Below, piece by piece: positions 9,378 to 17,681 of a stretch of 39,933 nucleotides of DNA. How positions within the stretch are numbered: position 1 is the stretch's first letter; each line of letters begins with the position of its first letter. This DNA comes from Flavobacteriales bacterium UBA5081 (GTDB taxonomy: Bacteria; Bacteroidota; Bacteroidia; Flavobacteriales_E; Vicingaceae), in the NCBI GenBank assembly GCA_002415785.1, contig DIAJ01000027.1, forward strand, positions 176,190-216,122. The letters run 5' to 3'. The notes beneath the pieces were generated by a model, which saw only the letters and a list, made by a program, of their open reading frames with translations, was not told where the DNA came from and searched no databases. Position numbers and translations under genes: made by a program.

Positions 9378-9416
9378 AACTATTTATCACAAAGACCTTC
9401 TACTTAATAAATAGTT
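9378..9416. promoter_or_regulatory. 10-bp inverted repeat in a divergent intergenic region
   Basis: AACTATTTAT (9378-9387) and ATAAATAGTT (9407-9416) are perfect reverse complements separated by 19 bases. They lie between the divergent haem-protein and efflux genes, about 40 bases upstream of a promoter-like TACATTTG. The arrangement suits an operator or a hairpin. No regulator gene is adjacent, and AT-rich repeats arise by chance fairly easily. Confidence 0.35.
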
Positions 9417-9454
9417 AATAAAAGCAAATATATTATCAGTTTCAAATTAGTTCC

Positions 9455-9462
9455 TACATTTG
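9455..9462 (+). promoter_or_regulatory. Bacteroidota -7 element (TACATTTG) for the efflux operon
   Basis: TACATTTG matches the Bacteroidota -7 consensus TAnnTTTG and ends 32 bases before the TTG start at 9495. No good -33 TTG lies at the expected 17-23 base distance upstream, so the promoter may be weak or activator-dependent. Confidence 0.45.
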
Positions 9463-9494
9463 CCCAATAAATACAAGTTAAATATCCTACCAAC

Positions 9495-9872
9495 TTGAAA
9501 ATTAAAGGCGTTTACTATTTATTCGCAGTACTTGCATTCATTTCAATTAATGTATTTGGAGCAGTAAATTCATCACAAAAGAAAGCTGCTAACTTATACA
9601 CGGTTTCTACATTACAAGCAGCAAGTATTTCAGATAACCCTTTTCATTCAAATTCAGAATCTACTCCTTTACCTTCAGAAAATGAAGATAAAGATAATGT
9701 TGAAGAAGATGAGTGGAATGATTCACATTCCAATTTAAATTCTTTTTTAAGTAAGTGGGGTGTTTCAAAATCCCCTATACAAACACTTAATCAATTTCAA
9801 TTATCTCTAGCTAATCGGGAGCAATTAGCGCTTTTTATCCTTTACTGCTCTTGGAAAAGTTTCCTTTCCTGA
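9495..9872 (+). CDS. Small exported protein of unknown function upstream of RND pump
   Basis: A 125-residue protein with a clear Sec signal peptide (VYYLFAVLAFISINVFGAVN). The mature part begins with a Ser/Asn-rich segment, then an acidic stretch with His (about 57-76, including EDKDNVEEDEWNDSHSN), then a conserved-looking end with helix-forming LSKWGVSKSPIQTLNQFQL and REQLALFILYCSW. The start is TTG at 9495; there is no ATG anywhere in the frame, so the gene depends on this non-standard start. I do not recognise the family. It lies 139 bases upstream of the adaptor gene, so it may be the first gene of the pump operon and could be an accessory or metal-binding periplasmic protein, but nothing proves that. 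Confidence 0.6.
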   Translation: MKIKGVYYLFAVLAFISINVFGAVNSSQKKAANLYTVSTLQAASISDNPFHSNSESTPLPSENEDKDNVEEDEWNDSHSNLNSFLSKWGVSKSPIQTLNQFQLSLANREQLALFILYCSWKSFLS

Positions 9873-9894
9873 TTTAGTAATACTATTAATGTAA

Positions 9895-9929
9895 CTCTCA
9901 ACACCTTATTTGAGAGCTATATTGTTGAG
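9895..9929 (+). other. Two mutually exclusive hairpins in the efflux leader
   Basis: CTCTCAA (9895-9901) pairs with TTGAGAG (9910-9916). The overlapping CTCAACA (9897-9903) pairs equally with TGTTGAG (9923-9929). Both stems are 7 bp and cannot form together because they share the left arm. They lie between the small exported protein and the adaptor gene. No T-run follows either stem. This could be a switch in the mRNA or coincidence. Confidence 0.3.
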
Positions 9930-10011
9930 CAAGCTGATATATCGCTTTCATAGCATATATACATGTTTCGCTAATTATCAAGTACAATTTTTACAAATCA
10001 AGAATTTCAAA

Positions 10012-11091
10012 ATGAGAGCCTTATCTATTCTCATCTGTGCTACTGTATTATTTATTTCCAGTTGCAAACATGATGAGCACGAAAAACACGAAGAACAAAC
10101 TTTTCAATTAACCAGTCCTATACGAATGGACACGAGTATTACTAGTGAATACGTTTGTCAAATTCATTCCATTCAACACATTGAAATACGCTCACAAGAA
10201 CGTGGGTATTTGCAAAACATTTATGTCAATGAAGGGCAATATGTTAAAGAGGGACAACTACTTTTTCAAATTATGCCAAAAATTTATGATGCAGAGGTTG
10301 CTCGTGCAAAAGCTGAGGTCTCTTTAGCCCAAATTGAATACTTAAACACTAAGGCCTTAGCAGATAGTGAAGTAGTTTCTTTAAATGAACTAGCCATGGC
10401 TGAAGCTAAATTAAATAAGGCCAAAGCAGAATTATCGCTAGCTCAGGCTCACCAAGAGTTTACACAAATTCGAGCCCCATTTAGTGGGATTATTGACCGT
10501 TTTCACGTTCGTAAAGGAAGTTTAATTGAAGAGGGCGAACTATTGACTGAGCTCTCTGACAACAGCAAAATGTGGGCCTACTTTAATGTGCCGGAAGCGG
10601 AGTACCTTGACTTTAGGGAACACACAAAAAAGGATACTATAATAGATGTCAATTTATTAATGGCAAACTACAAGGTCTTTGATCAAGGCGGACAGTTTGA
10701 AACCATTGAAGCGGACTTTAATCCTGAAACGGGAAACATTGCTTTTCGAGCGACTTTTCCCAATCCAAATAATTTGCTTCGACATGGAGAAACCGGGAAT
10801 ATTCTTTGGAAAACCAAATTAAATAATGCTTTACTCATTCCACAAAAAGCCACCTTCGAAATACTTGACAAAATATATGTGTTTGTTGTTAGTGAAGATG
10901 GAAAAGTAGAATCAAGACAGGTCTTTATCGAAGCTGAAATGCCACATTTATTTGTCATTAAAGAAGGCTTAACAACGGAAGATCAAATTCTGCTGGAAGG
11001 CCTACGAAAAGTAAGAAATAATGACATTGTCAAATATAAGCATTTAGACCCTAAATCGGTTATCAATCAACTGGATTTATACGCCGAATAA
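10012..11091 (+). CDS. RND efflux periplasmic adaptor (membrane fusion) lipoprotein
   Basis: A 359-residue adaptor linking the inner-membrane RND permease to the outer-membrane channel. The ATG at 10012 is preferred over a frame opening at 9910 because it begins a lipoprotein signal peptide (MRALSILICATVLFISSC, lipobox ISSC). A His/Glu-rich patch follows (KHDEHEKHEEQ). The usual parts are present in order: barrel-sandwich half with VNEGQYVKEGQLLFQI, a helical hairpin (AKAEVSLAQIEYLNTKAL to LSLAQAHQEFTQ), the returning IRAPFSGIIDRFHVRKGSLIEEGELL, then beta-barrel and membrane-proximal domains (ALLIPQKATFEILDKIYVFVV). Somewhat short hairpin, as in AcrA/MexA-type adaptors. It is followed 26 bases later by the permease gene. 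The substrate cannot be stated; HAE-1 drug or solvent export is the likely class. Confidence 0.92.
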   Translation: MRALSILICATVLFISSCKHDEHEKHEEQTFQLTSPIRMDTSITSEYVCQIHSIQHIEIRSQERGYLQNIYVNEGQYVKEGQLLFQIMPKIYDAEVARAKAEVSLAQIEYLNTKALADSEVVSLNELAMAEAKLNKAKAELSLAQAHQEFTQIRAPFSGIIDRFHVRKGSLIEEGELLTELSDNSKMWAYFNVPEAEYLDFREHTKKDTIIDVNLLMANYKVFDQGGQFETIEADFNPETGNIAFRATFPNPNNLLRHGETGNILWKTKLNNALLIPQKATFEILDKIYVFVVSEDGKVESRQVFIEAEMPHLFVIKEGLTTEDQILLEGLRKVRNNDIVKYKHLDPKSVINQLDLYAE

Positions 11092-11117
11092 TATCGGACA
11101 CATTTAAAAATTAGATT

Positions 11118-14100
11118 ATGTTTAGTAGAATCATATATCGTCCGGCTTTGGCCATTGTAATTTCGATCATTATCGTTTTTACAGGCTTGCTGGCGCTTCA
11201 ACAGCTACCAAAATCACAGTTTCCTCAGATTGCACCCACAACTGTAAATATATTTATTGCTTACCCCGGAGCAAGTGCTGATGTTTTGGTGAAATCCACA
11301 CTAACCACCATCGAGAATTCAATTAATGGAGTTCAAGACATGCGTTATATAGCAACAGATGCGACGAGTGCAGGGGAAGCGACACTTCGCGTCATTTTTG
11401 AACCCGGCACCGACCCCAATCAGGCGGTTATTCGAGTCAAGACAAGGGTGGATCAAGTTATGCCACTCTTGCCTCCTTTGGTGCAAAGAGAGGGGGTGAT
11501 AATAACTCCCATACAACCGAGTATGTTGATGTATGTTAACTTATACAGTAAAGATAAAAATGTAGATCAAAAGTTTTTATACAACTACGCCAATGTTAAA
11601 ATGATCCCCGAGCTAAACCGAATCAAAGGAATTGCTCGATCTACTATATTAGGAAGCCGCAAATACGCCATGCGCATATGGTTAAATCCTGATCGAATGC
11701 GAGCTTATAACATTTCTGCTGAAGAAGTGATGGAAGCATTGGAAGATCAAAGTATTGTGGGTAGGCCTGGACGTCTTGGTAGAAGTTCAGGAATTTCATC
11801 ACAGTCTCTTGAGTATGTGTTAACCTATAAGGGAAGATATAACAAGCCTGAGGAATATAATAATATCATTATTCGAGCAAATTCCGAAGGTGAAAGCATC
11901 CACTTGAGAGACATAGCTAAAGTAGAGTTGGGTAGTGAGTTTTTTGACATTTATTCAAACTTAGATGGTTATCCTTCGGCTGCCATTGTGCTAAAGCAGT
12001 CTTTTGGTAGTAATGCTAGTGAAGTTATCGAAGAAGTAAAGGCAACGCTTGAAGAAATGAAAGTAGAGTTTCCAGCTGGCATGGATTATAAAGTGAGTTA
12101 TGACGTATCCCAATTTTTGGATGCATCCATGGAACAGGTAATTCACACCTTGCGTGATGCCTTTATTTTGGTAGCATTGGTAGTTTTTCTCTTTTTGGGG
12201 GATTGGCGTTCAACCTTAATTCCCATATTGGCCGTTCCCGTCTCTTTAATCGGGGCTTTCTTCGTCATGCAGCTATTTGGGTTATCAGTTAACCTCATTA
12301 CTTTATTTGCATTTGTGTTGGCTATTGGAATTGTCGTCGATGATGCTATCGTAGTAGTTGAGGCAGTGCATGAAAAAATGCACAAACAGAACATACAACC
12401 TTATCAGGCAGTAAAGCAGGTAATGAAAGAAATTAGTGGAGCAATCATCGCAATTACATTGGTTATGGTATCTGTGTTCTTACCGATTTCGTTTATGAGT
12501 GGGCCGGTAGGAACCTTCTACAGACAGTTCTCAATTACTATGGCCAGTGCCATCGTTTTGTCAGCGGTTGTAGCCCTTACTTTAACTCCAGTATTATGTG
12601 CTATACTGCTTAAAAACAATCATGGTAAAGAGCGCAAAAGATCGCCGATCAATCGATTTTTAGACTGGTTTAACCGAGGATTTGAAAGACTTACCGGGCG
12701 TTATGTAGGTTTGCTGAATAAGATTGTAAACAGAAGGCTAGTCACTTTTGGAATATTAATCGTCTTTGCTCTTGGAATTCTTTTTGAAAATCAAATCTTG
12801 CCTTCTGGCTTTATACCCGGTGAAGACCAAGGAACTATCTATGCCATTGTTCAAACACCTCCTGGTTCAACCTTGGAACGAACCAATCAGGTGTCTAAAG
12901 AGCTTCAAGAAATCTGTGAAGAGATAGACGCTGTTGAGTCAGTGTCTTCACTTGCCGGCTATGAGATTATGACTGAAGGTAGAGGTTCTAATGCGGGAAC
13001 GTGTTTGATAAATCTCAAGAATTGGTCGGATCGGGACATGAGCGTGCACGAAGTGATGGAGGAGTTGGAAGAAAAATCCAAAAACCTTGGAGCAATAATC
13101 GAGTTTTTTGAACCTCCTGCTGTGCCGGGATTTGGCTCATCAGGTGGTTTCTCACTTCGTTTATTGGATAAAACTACCTCAACCGATTATCAGGAGTTTG
13201 ACAAGATAAATAACGACTTTATGGATGCTCTTCGTGAACGTAAAGAGTTAAAGGGCTTGTTTACCTTCTTTGCAGCGAATTACCCACAATATGAACTAGA
13301 AATAGACAATAAAGTGGCCATGCAAAAAGGCGTTTCTATTGGGAAAGCCATGGAAAACCTCAACATTTTAATTGGAAGTACTTATGAGCAAGGATTTATT
13401 CGTTTTGGGCGATTTTTTAAAGTTTATGTACAATCGGCTCCTGAGTTTAGAAGGCTTCCGTCAGACATCATGAAAATGTACGTCAAGAATGAAGAGGGGG
13501 AGATGGTTCCTTATTCATCCTTTATGAAGTTGATCAAAAAGCAAGGACCAAATGAAATCACCAGATACAATATGTATAATTCTGCTTCCATTCGGGGGCT
13601 TCCAGCGGAAGGATATACTTCAGCTGATGCAATTGAAGCTATTCGAGAGGTTGCTAATGAAAAATTACCTCGAGGTTATGATATAGCTTGGGAAGGCTTG
13701 AGCTATGATGAGTCGAGACGAGGAAATGAAGCCTTATATATTTTCATTGTCGTATTGGTATTTGTTTACTTGGTGCTTGTAGCACAATACGAAAGTTTCA
13801 TCTTGCCACTAGCAGTTATTTTATCCCTACCGGTAGGAATTTTCGGCTCCTTTATGCTGCTAAAACTAATGGGACTTGCTAATGATATATATGCCCAAGT
13901 GGGCTTAATCATGCTGGTTGGTTTATTGGGAAAAAATGCGGTTTTGATTGTAGAGTTTGCTGTTCAAAAGCATCAAAATGGAATGTCGGTTTATCAAGCA
14001 GCTATTGAAGGAGCAAAAGTGCGTTTTAGGCCCATATTAATGACCTCTTTTGCTTTTATAGCGGGATTAATTCCATTAATTCTTGCAACTGGAGCAGGAG

Positions 14101-14357
14101 CCATTGGTAATCGTACTATCGGAGCTTCAGCTATGGGAGGAATGCTTTTCGGAACCATATTCGGAGTAATTGTAGTTCCAGGCTTGTATTACATTTTTGG
14201 CAAGATTGCAGAAGGACGTAAACTGATTAAAGATGAAGATGAACGCTCATTGAGTGAATCTTATGTTTCTAGTCAATCTGATGAATCTATGACCAAAAGA
14301 ATTAAGAAGTTATTGAACAAAATTGTAAAAGGAAGTAATGATGAAAAAAAATCATAG
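11118..14357 (+). CDS. RND multidrug efflux permease, HAE-1 (AcrB-like) family
   Basis: A 1079-residue inner-membrane proton antiporter, the expected length for the family. It opens with FSRIIYRPALAIVISIIIV and the conserved QLPKSQFPQIAPTTVNI, has two large periplasmic loops and twelve expected membrane helices. The proton-relay residues are in place: the Asp pair in GIVVDDAIVVVE (Asp408-Asp409, TM4) and the lysine in GLLGKNAVL (Lys939, TM10). IPGEDQGTIYAIVQTPPGS starts the second periplasmic half. These features fit hydrophobe/amphiphile (HAE-1) rather than heavy-metal (HME) pumps. A charged cytoplasmic tail of about 45 residues follows the last helix. Its end overlaps the outer-membrane factor gene by 20 bases, showing a tight operon. 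Confidence 0.95.
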   Translation: MFSRIIYRPALAIVISIIIVFTGLLALQQLPKSQFPQIAPTTVNIFIAYPGASADVLVKSTLTTIENSINGVQDMRYIATDATSAGEATLRVIFEPGTDPNQAVIRVKTRVDQVMPLLPPLVQREGVIITPIQPSMLMYVNLYSKDKNVDQKFLYNYANVKMIPELNRIKGIARSTILGSRKYAMRIWLNPDRMRAYNISAEEVMEALEDQSIVGRPGRLGRSSGISSQSLEYVLTYKGRYNKPEEYNNIIIRANSEGESIHLRDIAKVELGSEFFDIYSNLDGYPSAAIVLKQSFGSNASEVIEEVKATLEEMKVEFPAGMDYKVSYDVSQFLDASMEQVIHTLRDAFILVALVVFLFLGDWRSTLIPILAVPVSLIGAFFVMQLFGLSVNLITLFAFVLAIGIVVDDAIVVVEAVHEKMHKQNIQPYQAVKQVMKEISGAIIAITLVMVSVFLPISFMSGPVGTFYRQFSITMASAIVLSAVVALTLTPVLCAILLKNNHGKERKRSPINRFLDWFNRGFERLTGRYVGLLNKIVNRRLVTFGILIVFALGILFENQILPSGFIPGEDQGTIYAIVQTPPGSTLERTNQVSKELQEICEEIDAVESVSSLAGYEIMTEGRGSNAGTCLINLKNWSDRDMSVHEVMEELEEKSKNLGAIIEFFEPPAVPGFGSSGGFSLRLLDKTTSTDYQEFDKINNDFMDALRERKELKGLFTFFAANYPQYELEIDNKVAMQKGVSIGKAMENLNILIGSTYEQGFIRFGRFFKVYVQSAPEFRRLPSDIMKMYVKNEEGEMVPYSSFMKLIKKQGPNEITRYNMYNSASIRGLPAEGYTSADAIEAIREVANEKLPRGYDIAWEGLSYDESRRGNEALYIFIVVLVFVYLVLVAQYESFILPLAVILSLPVGIFGSFMLLKLMGLANDIYAQVGLIMLVGLLGKNAVLIVEFAVQKHQNGMSVYQAAIEGAKVRFRPILMTSFAFIAGLIPLILATGAGAIGNRTIGASAMGGMLFGTIFGVIVVPGLYYIFGKIAEGRKLIKDEDERSLSESYVSSQSDESMTKRIKKLLNKIVKGSNDEKKS

Positions 14358-15774
14358 AAAAATAATCTTAGCAGTAGGTCTCGCTTTTATTGAAATATGG
14401 GGGTGTAAAACTCCAGAAGGAGCTGCTGATATAAGAAGAAATAATCTTCCAGAGAAGTATGCTGAAAATATTCAGGATACGCTTAATACAGCAAATGTTG
14501 ATTGGGAAAATTATTTCAATGACCCCTATTTAATTGCACTTATAGATACTGCTTTATTAAATAACCAAGAGTTAAATATTTTGGCTCAAGAAATTGCAGT
14601 ATCGAACAATGAAATAAAAGCTCGAAAAGGTGAGTATTTGCCTTTTTTAAATATAGGGGCAGGTGGAGAGTTGGACAAAGTAGGGAAGTATACTCGCTAT
14701 GGAGTTTTAGAAAAGAGCCATGAGATTGACTCTGGAGAGGAGTTTCCAGAGCCATTTTCTGATCTTTTTTTAACCGCCAATGCTTCTTGGGAAATTGATA
14801 TTTGGAAAAAACTACGCAATGCAAAAAAATCAGCTGTTTTGAATTACCTGGCTTCTATTGAAGGAAAAAACTTTATGAAAACAAAGTTGGTAGCTGAGGT
14901 CGCCAATTCCTATTATGAGTTAGTAGCCTTGGATAATCAATTGAAAAATATTCAGCAAAATATCCAAATTCAACAGAAGGCATTGAGTATGGTAAAGCTC
15001 CAAAAGCAGTCAGCACAAGTCAATGAGTTGGCTGTAAAAAAGTTTGAAGCTGAACTTTTTAAGAATAAAAGCAAGCAGTTTTTGATTCATCAGCAAATAA
15101 CGGAAACAGAAAATCGTATCAATTATTTGTTGGGAAGGTATCCAAAGCCAATTGAACGGTTCAGTAAGCCCATTGACAGCATTGGTTCACATGAATTAAC
15201 AACCGGTATACCAGCTCAGTTGCTGGAAAATCGACCCGATGTAAGAAAAGCAGCTTTGGAGCTAAAGGCTGCCAAAATAGATGTTAAAGTAGCGCGAGCA
15301 AACTTTTATCCTTCATTGGGAATTAATGCCACATTTGGACTCAATGCATTTAATGCAGAACACATATTGCAAACACCGGAATCGATGATTTATTCATTAG
15401 CCGGAGACTTAGTATCTCCTTTAATAAACCGAGCTGCAATTAAGTCAGCTTATCGATCAGCAAATGCAAAGCAAATTCAGGCCATTTATAATTATGAGCA
15501 GACATTGCTCAACGCTTTTGTTGAAGTATATAATCAGTGGTCAAATATTGAAAACCTGCAGAATAGCTATTCCTTGCAAGCAAAGCAAGTAGAAAAATTG
15601 ACCGAATCGATTGTTATTTCATCCGATTTGTTCAAATCTGCTCGAGCAGATTATATGGAGGTGCTTATGACTCAAAGGGACGCATTAGAAGCAAAAAATG
15701 AACTGATAGAAACTAAAAAGAACCAGCTTAATGCTGAGGTTAATATGTATCAAGCGCTTGGGGGTGGATGGTAA
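14338..15774 (+). CDS. TolC/NodT-family outer membrane efflux lipoprotein
   Basis: A 478-residue outer-membrane channel for the RND pump encoded just upstream. The N terminus has a lipoprotein signal ending in IEIWGC (lipid-carrying Cys at about 23), as usual for NodT-type factors. Two OEP repeats follow: DTALLNNQELNILAQEIAVS... in the first half and LENRPDVRKAALELKAAK at the start of the second, with long coiled-coil helices (VANSYYELVALDNQLKNIQ; DYMEVLMTQRDALEAKNEL). It ends in the typical NMYQALGGGW. Two adjacent ATG codons (14338, 14341) could start it; both lie inside the permease gene. A terminator follows at 15804-15888. Confidence 0.93.
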   Translation: MMKKNHRKIILAVGLAFIEIWGCKTPEGAADIRRNNLPEKYAENIQDTLNTANVDWENYFNDPYLIALIDTALLNNQELNILAQEIAVSNNEIKARKGEYLPFLNIGAGGELDKVGKYTRYGVLEKSHEIDSGEEFPEPFSDLFLTANASWEIDIWKKLRNAKKSAVLNYLASIEGKNFMKTKLVAEVANSYYELVALDNQLKNIQQNIQIQQKALSMVKLQKQSAQVNELAVKKFEAELFKNKSKQFLIHQQITETENRINYLLGRYPKPIERFSKPIDSIGSHELTTGIPAQLLENRPDVRKAALELKAAKIDVKVARANFYPSLGINATFGLNAFNAEHILQTPESMIYSLAGDLVSPLINRAAIKSAYRSANAKQIQAIYNYEQTLLNAFVEVYNQWSNIENLQNSYSLQAKQVEKLTESIVISSDLFKSARADYMEVLMTQRDALEAKNELIETKKNQLNAEVNMYQALGGGW

Positions 15775-15803
15775 TGGTTTAAGTTAGTAAAGCGTGAAAA
15801 GTT

Positions 15804-15888
15804 AGAGCAAGCTGTGAAATTAGTCCAAACTACAGTTGATGTTTTCTGTTAAGGGTGCCCTATCCATCCTACAGCTTGCTCTTTTTTT
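15804..15888 (+). terminator. Terminator with 12-bp closing stem and 55-base structured loop
   Basis: AGAGCAAGCTGT (15804-15815) pairs perfectly with ACAGCTTGCTCT (15871-15882), and the stem runs into a run of seven T (15882-15888). The 55-base loop is unusually long and holds two short helices, ACAG/CTGT (15832-15849) and AGGG/CCCT (15852-15861). It lies between the convergent efflux and haem operons, so ending the efflux transcript is the simplest role. The multi-branched shape also leaves room for a small structured RNA. Confidence 0.7.
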
Positions 15889-15889
15889 A

Positions 15890-16663
15890 TTAAAACAACA
15901 AATGACGAACTCCTTCATTCAAAATAAATTTAGCATTAAGATTAAACACTTCCTTAAGTGATGAAGTTGTAAAAACATCTTCCTTTCTCCCTTGTGAAAA
16001 GACTTTTCCTGATTTTAAGAAAATCACTTGATCCGAATATTTATAAGCAAGGTTCAAATCATGCACCACACCAATAACAGTCATGGGTTGATTATTCATC
16101 ATAACTTTAAGCTTTTTCATAAAGTCTAATTGGTAATTTATATCTAAGAAAGTTAAGGGTTCATCTAACAATAAGATTTTGAGCTGTTGCTTACCATCCG
16201 GCCAAACTTGTGCGGCCACTCTTGCAAAGTGGACTCTTTGCTTTTCTCCTCCACTTAAGGTCAAATAGTTTCGCTGAGCCATTTCGTCTACTTGAAAAAG
16301 CTTCATCGCTTCAAGTACAATTTCTTTATCATTACTTTCGGCTTTACTACTAAAATGTGGGTAACGTCCCATCATTACCACTTCTTCTACTTTCATGGGA
16401 AAAACCATGTGAATGTTTTGTGAAAGTACCGCTTGCGTTTTGGCTAATTCACTTTGAGAAATATTTTGCAATACATTTCCATTGGTTATGACTCTTCCTT
16501 TATTGGGTTTGATTTGTTTGCTTAAAATCTTAATCAAAGTAGACTTACCAGCTCCATTCGGACCAAGAATCATGCTAATTTCATTGGGTTGAAATGCAAG
16601 GGATATTTGGTCGAGCAATAGCATGTTATTTATGCTATAGCTAATGTTTTCTGCTTTTATCAT
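15890..16663 (-). CDS. hmuV: Haem ABC transporter ATP-binding protein
   Basis: A 257-residue ABC ATPase that powers import through the HmuU permease. Walker A GPNGAGKST (34-42), a Q-loop region followed by FPMKVEEVVMMGRYPHF (a stretch characteristic of haem and siderophore importers), signature LSGGE (136-140), Walker B ILLLDEP (163-169) and switch histidine VVHDLN (His201) are all present. Length is normal for HmuV. It is the last gene of the minus-strand operon; only one base separates it from the permease gene. Haem rather than siderophore or B12 is inferred from the combination with the HmuT-like binding protein and the receptor. Confidence 0.9.
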   Translation of the reverse strand: MIKAENISYSINNMLLLDQISLAFQPNEISMILGPNGAGKSTLIKILSKQIKPNKGRVITNGNVLQNISQSELAKTQAVLSQNIHMVFPMKVEEVVMMGRYPHFSSKAESNDKEIVLEAMKLFQVDEMAQRNYLTLSGGEKQRVHFARVAAQVWPDGKQQLKILLLDEPLTFLDINYQLDFMKKLKVMMNNQPMTVIGVVHDLNLAYKYSDQVIFLKSGKVFSQGRKEDVFTTSSLKEVFNLNAKFILNEGVRHLLF

Positions 16664-16664
16664 C

Positions 16665-17681
16665 TTAAAAATAATTGTTGTGTTTACGAAGTAAGTAGAT
16701 GAATACCGGAACGCCTACCATAGTAGTTACAATGCCAATGGGAAGCTCAGCCGGAGCAAGCAACAGTCGAGCTAAAATATCCGCTAAGCCCAATAAAATG
16801 GCGCCCATCATAAAACTACCAATGATCAGTTGGCGGCTGTCAGAGCCGCTAATTATGCGCAGAAAATGAGGCACAATTAAACCTACAAAAGCGATGACTC
16901 CAGTAAAGGCTGTACATACTGAAATAAGAATTACGTTAATGGTCAACATTCTAATTTTTAACGTTTTTACCTTGATGCCTAAGTTTCCTGCTTCACTCTC
17001 TCCTAACATTAAGGTATTAAGTTGTTTGGCATTTCTTAGTCCTAAAACAATGCAGCTTAAACTGACTAGGCTACAAATTGCAACTGATATCCAATTGGCT
17101 CCTGATAAAGTGCCAAGGTTCCAAAAGGTAATGGATCGCGCTTGCGGATCACGGGCAATGTAGGAAAGAAAGCCAACCCCACTAAAAAATAGTGCATTGA
17201 TAGCAATTCCCACTAAAAGTAGAGTAACAATGGAGGTTTTCCTAGTTGGTGACTCAGCTAAGAAGTAGACTAAAAAGGTGGCAATGGCTCCCCCAATGCT
17301 AGCCGCTATGGGTAAAGTGAATTCTCCGGTATGAAAGTCGATGGAAGTTCCTAGGGTAAAATACAAAGCTGCTCCGAAAGCGGCACCACTGGATGTTCCC
17401 ACCAAGCCCGGTTCTACAATTGGATTGAGAAATAAACCTTGCATCAATACACCGCCAACCGCTAAACTTCCGCCAACAATTAAACCTAAAACTGCACGAG
17501 GCAGTCTAATGTCGAGAAAAATTTGCTCATTTAAACTTAAGTCATCCGTTTGGCTAATCCACTTTTGTATAGCAGCGGCCATCTCTTCTAAACTAATAGA
17601 AACAGCACCAAATAGTGCAGATCCAATTCCGACCAAAAATGCAATTAGCGCTAGAATCAAATAAAGAGTTTTAGTTTTCAT
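16665..17681 (-). CDS. hmuU: Haem ABC transporter permease, FecCD family
   Basis: A 338-residue inner-membrane permease of the FecCD/BtuC type with about ten membrane helices. Family stretches are visible: LIVGGSLAVGGVLMQGLFLNP, then EPGLVGTSSGAAFGA, and near the end FVGLIVPHFLRIISGSD, which forms the coupling site for the ATPase. It would carry haem from HmuT into the cytoplasm using HmuV. Its ATG at 17681 overlaps the end of hmuT by 11 bases, and it ends one base before hmuV starts, so translation of the three is probably coupled. Confidence 0.92.
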   Translation of the reverse strand: MKTKTLYLILALIAFLVGIGSALFGAVSISLEEMAAAIQKWISQTDDLSLNEQIFLDIRLPRAVLGLIVGGSLAVGGVLMQGLFLNPIVEPGLVGTSSGAAFGAALYFTLGTSIDFHTGEFTLPIAASIGGAIATFLVYFLAESPTRKTSIVTLLLVGIAINALFFSGVGFLSYIARDPQARSITFWNLGTLSGANWISVAICSLVSLSCIVLGLRNAKQLNTLMLGESEAGNLGIKVKTLKIRMLTINVILISVCTAFTGVIAFVGLIVPHFLRIISGSDSRQLIIGSFMMGAILLGLADILARLLLAPAELPIGIVTTMVGVPVFIYLLRKHNNYF

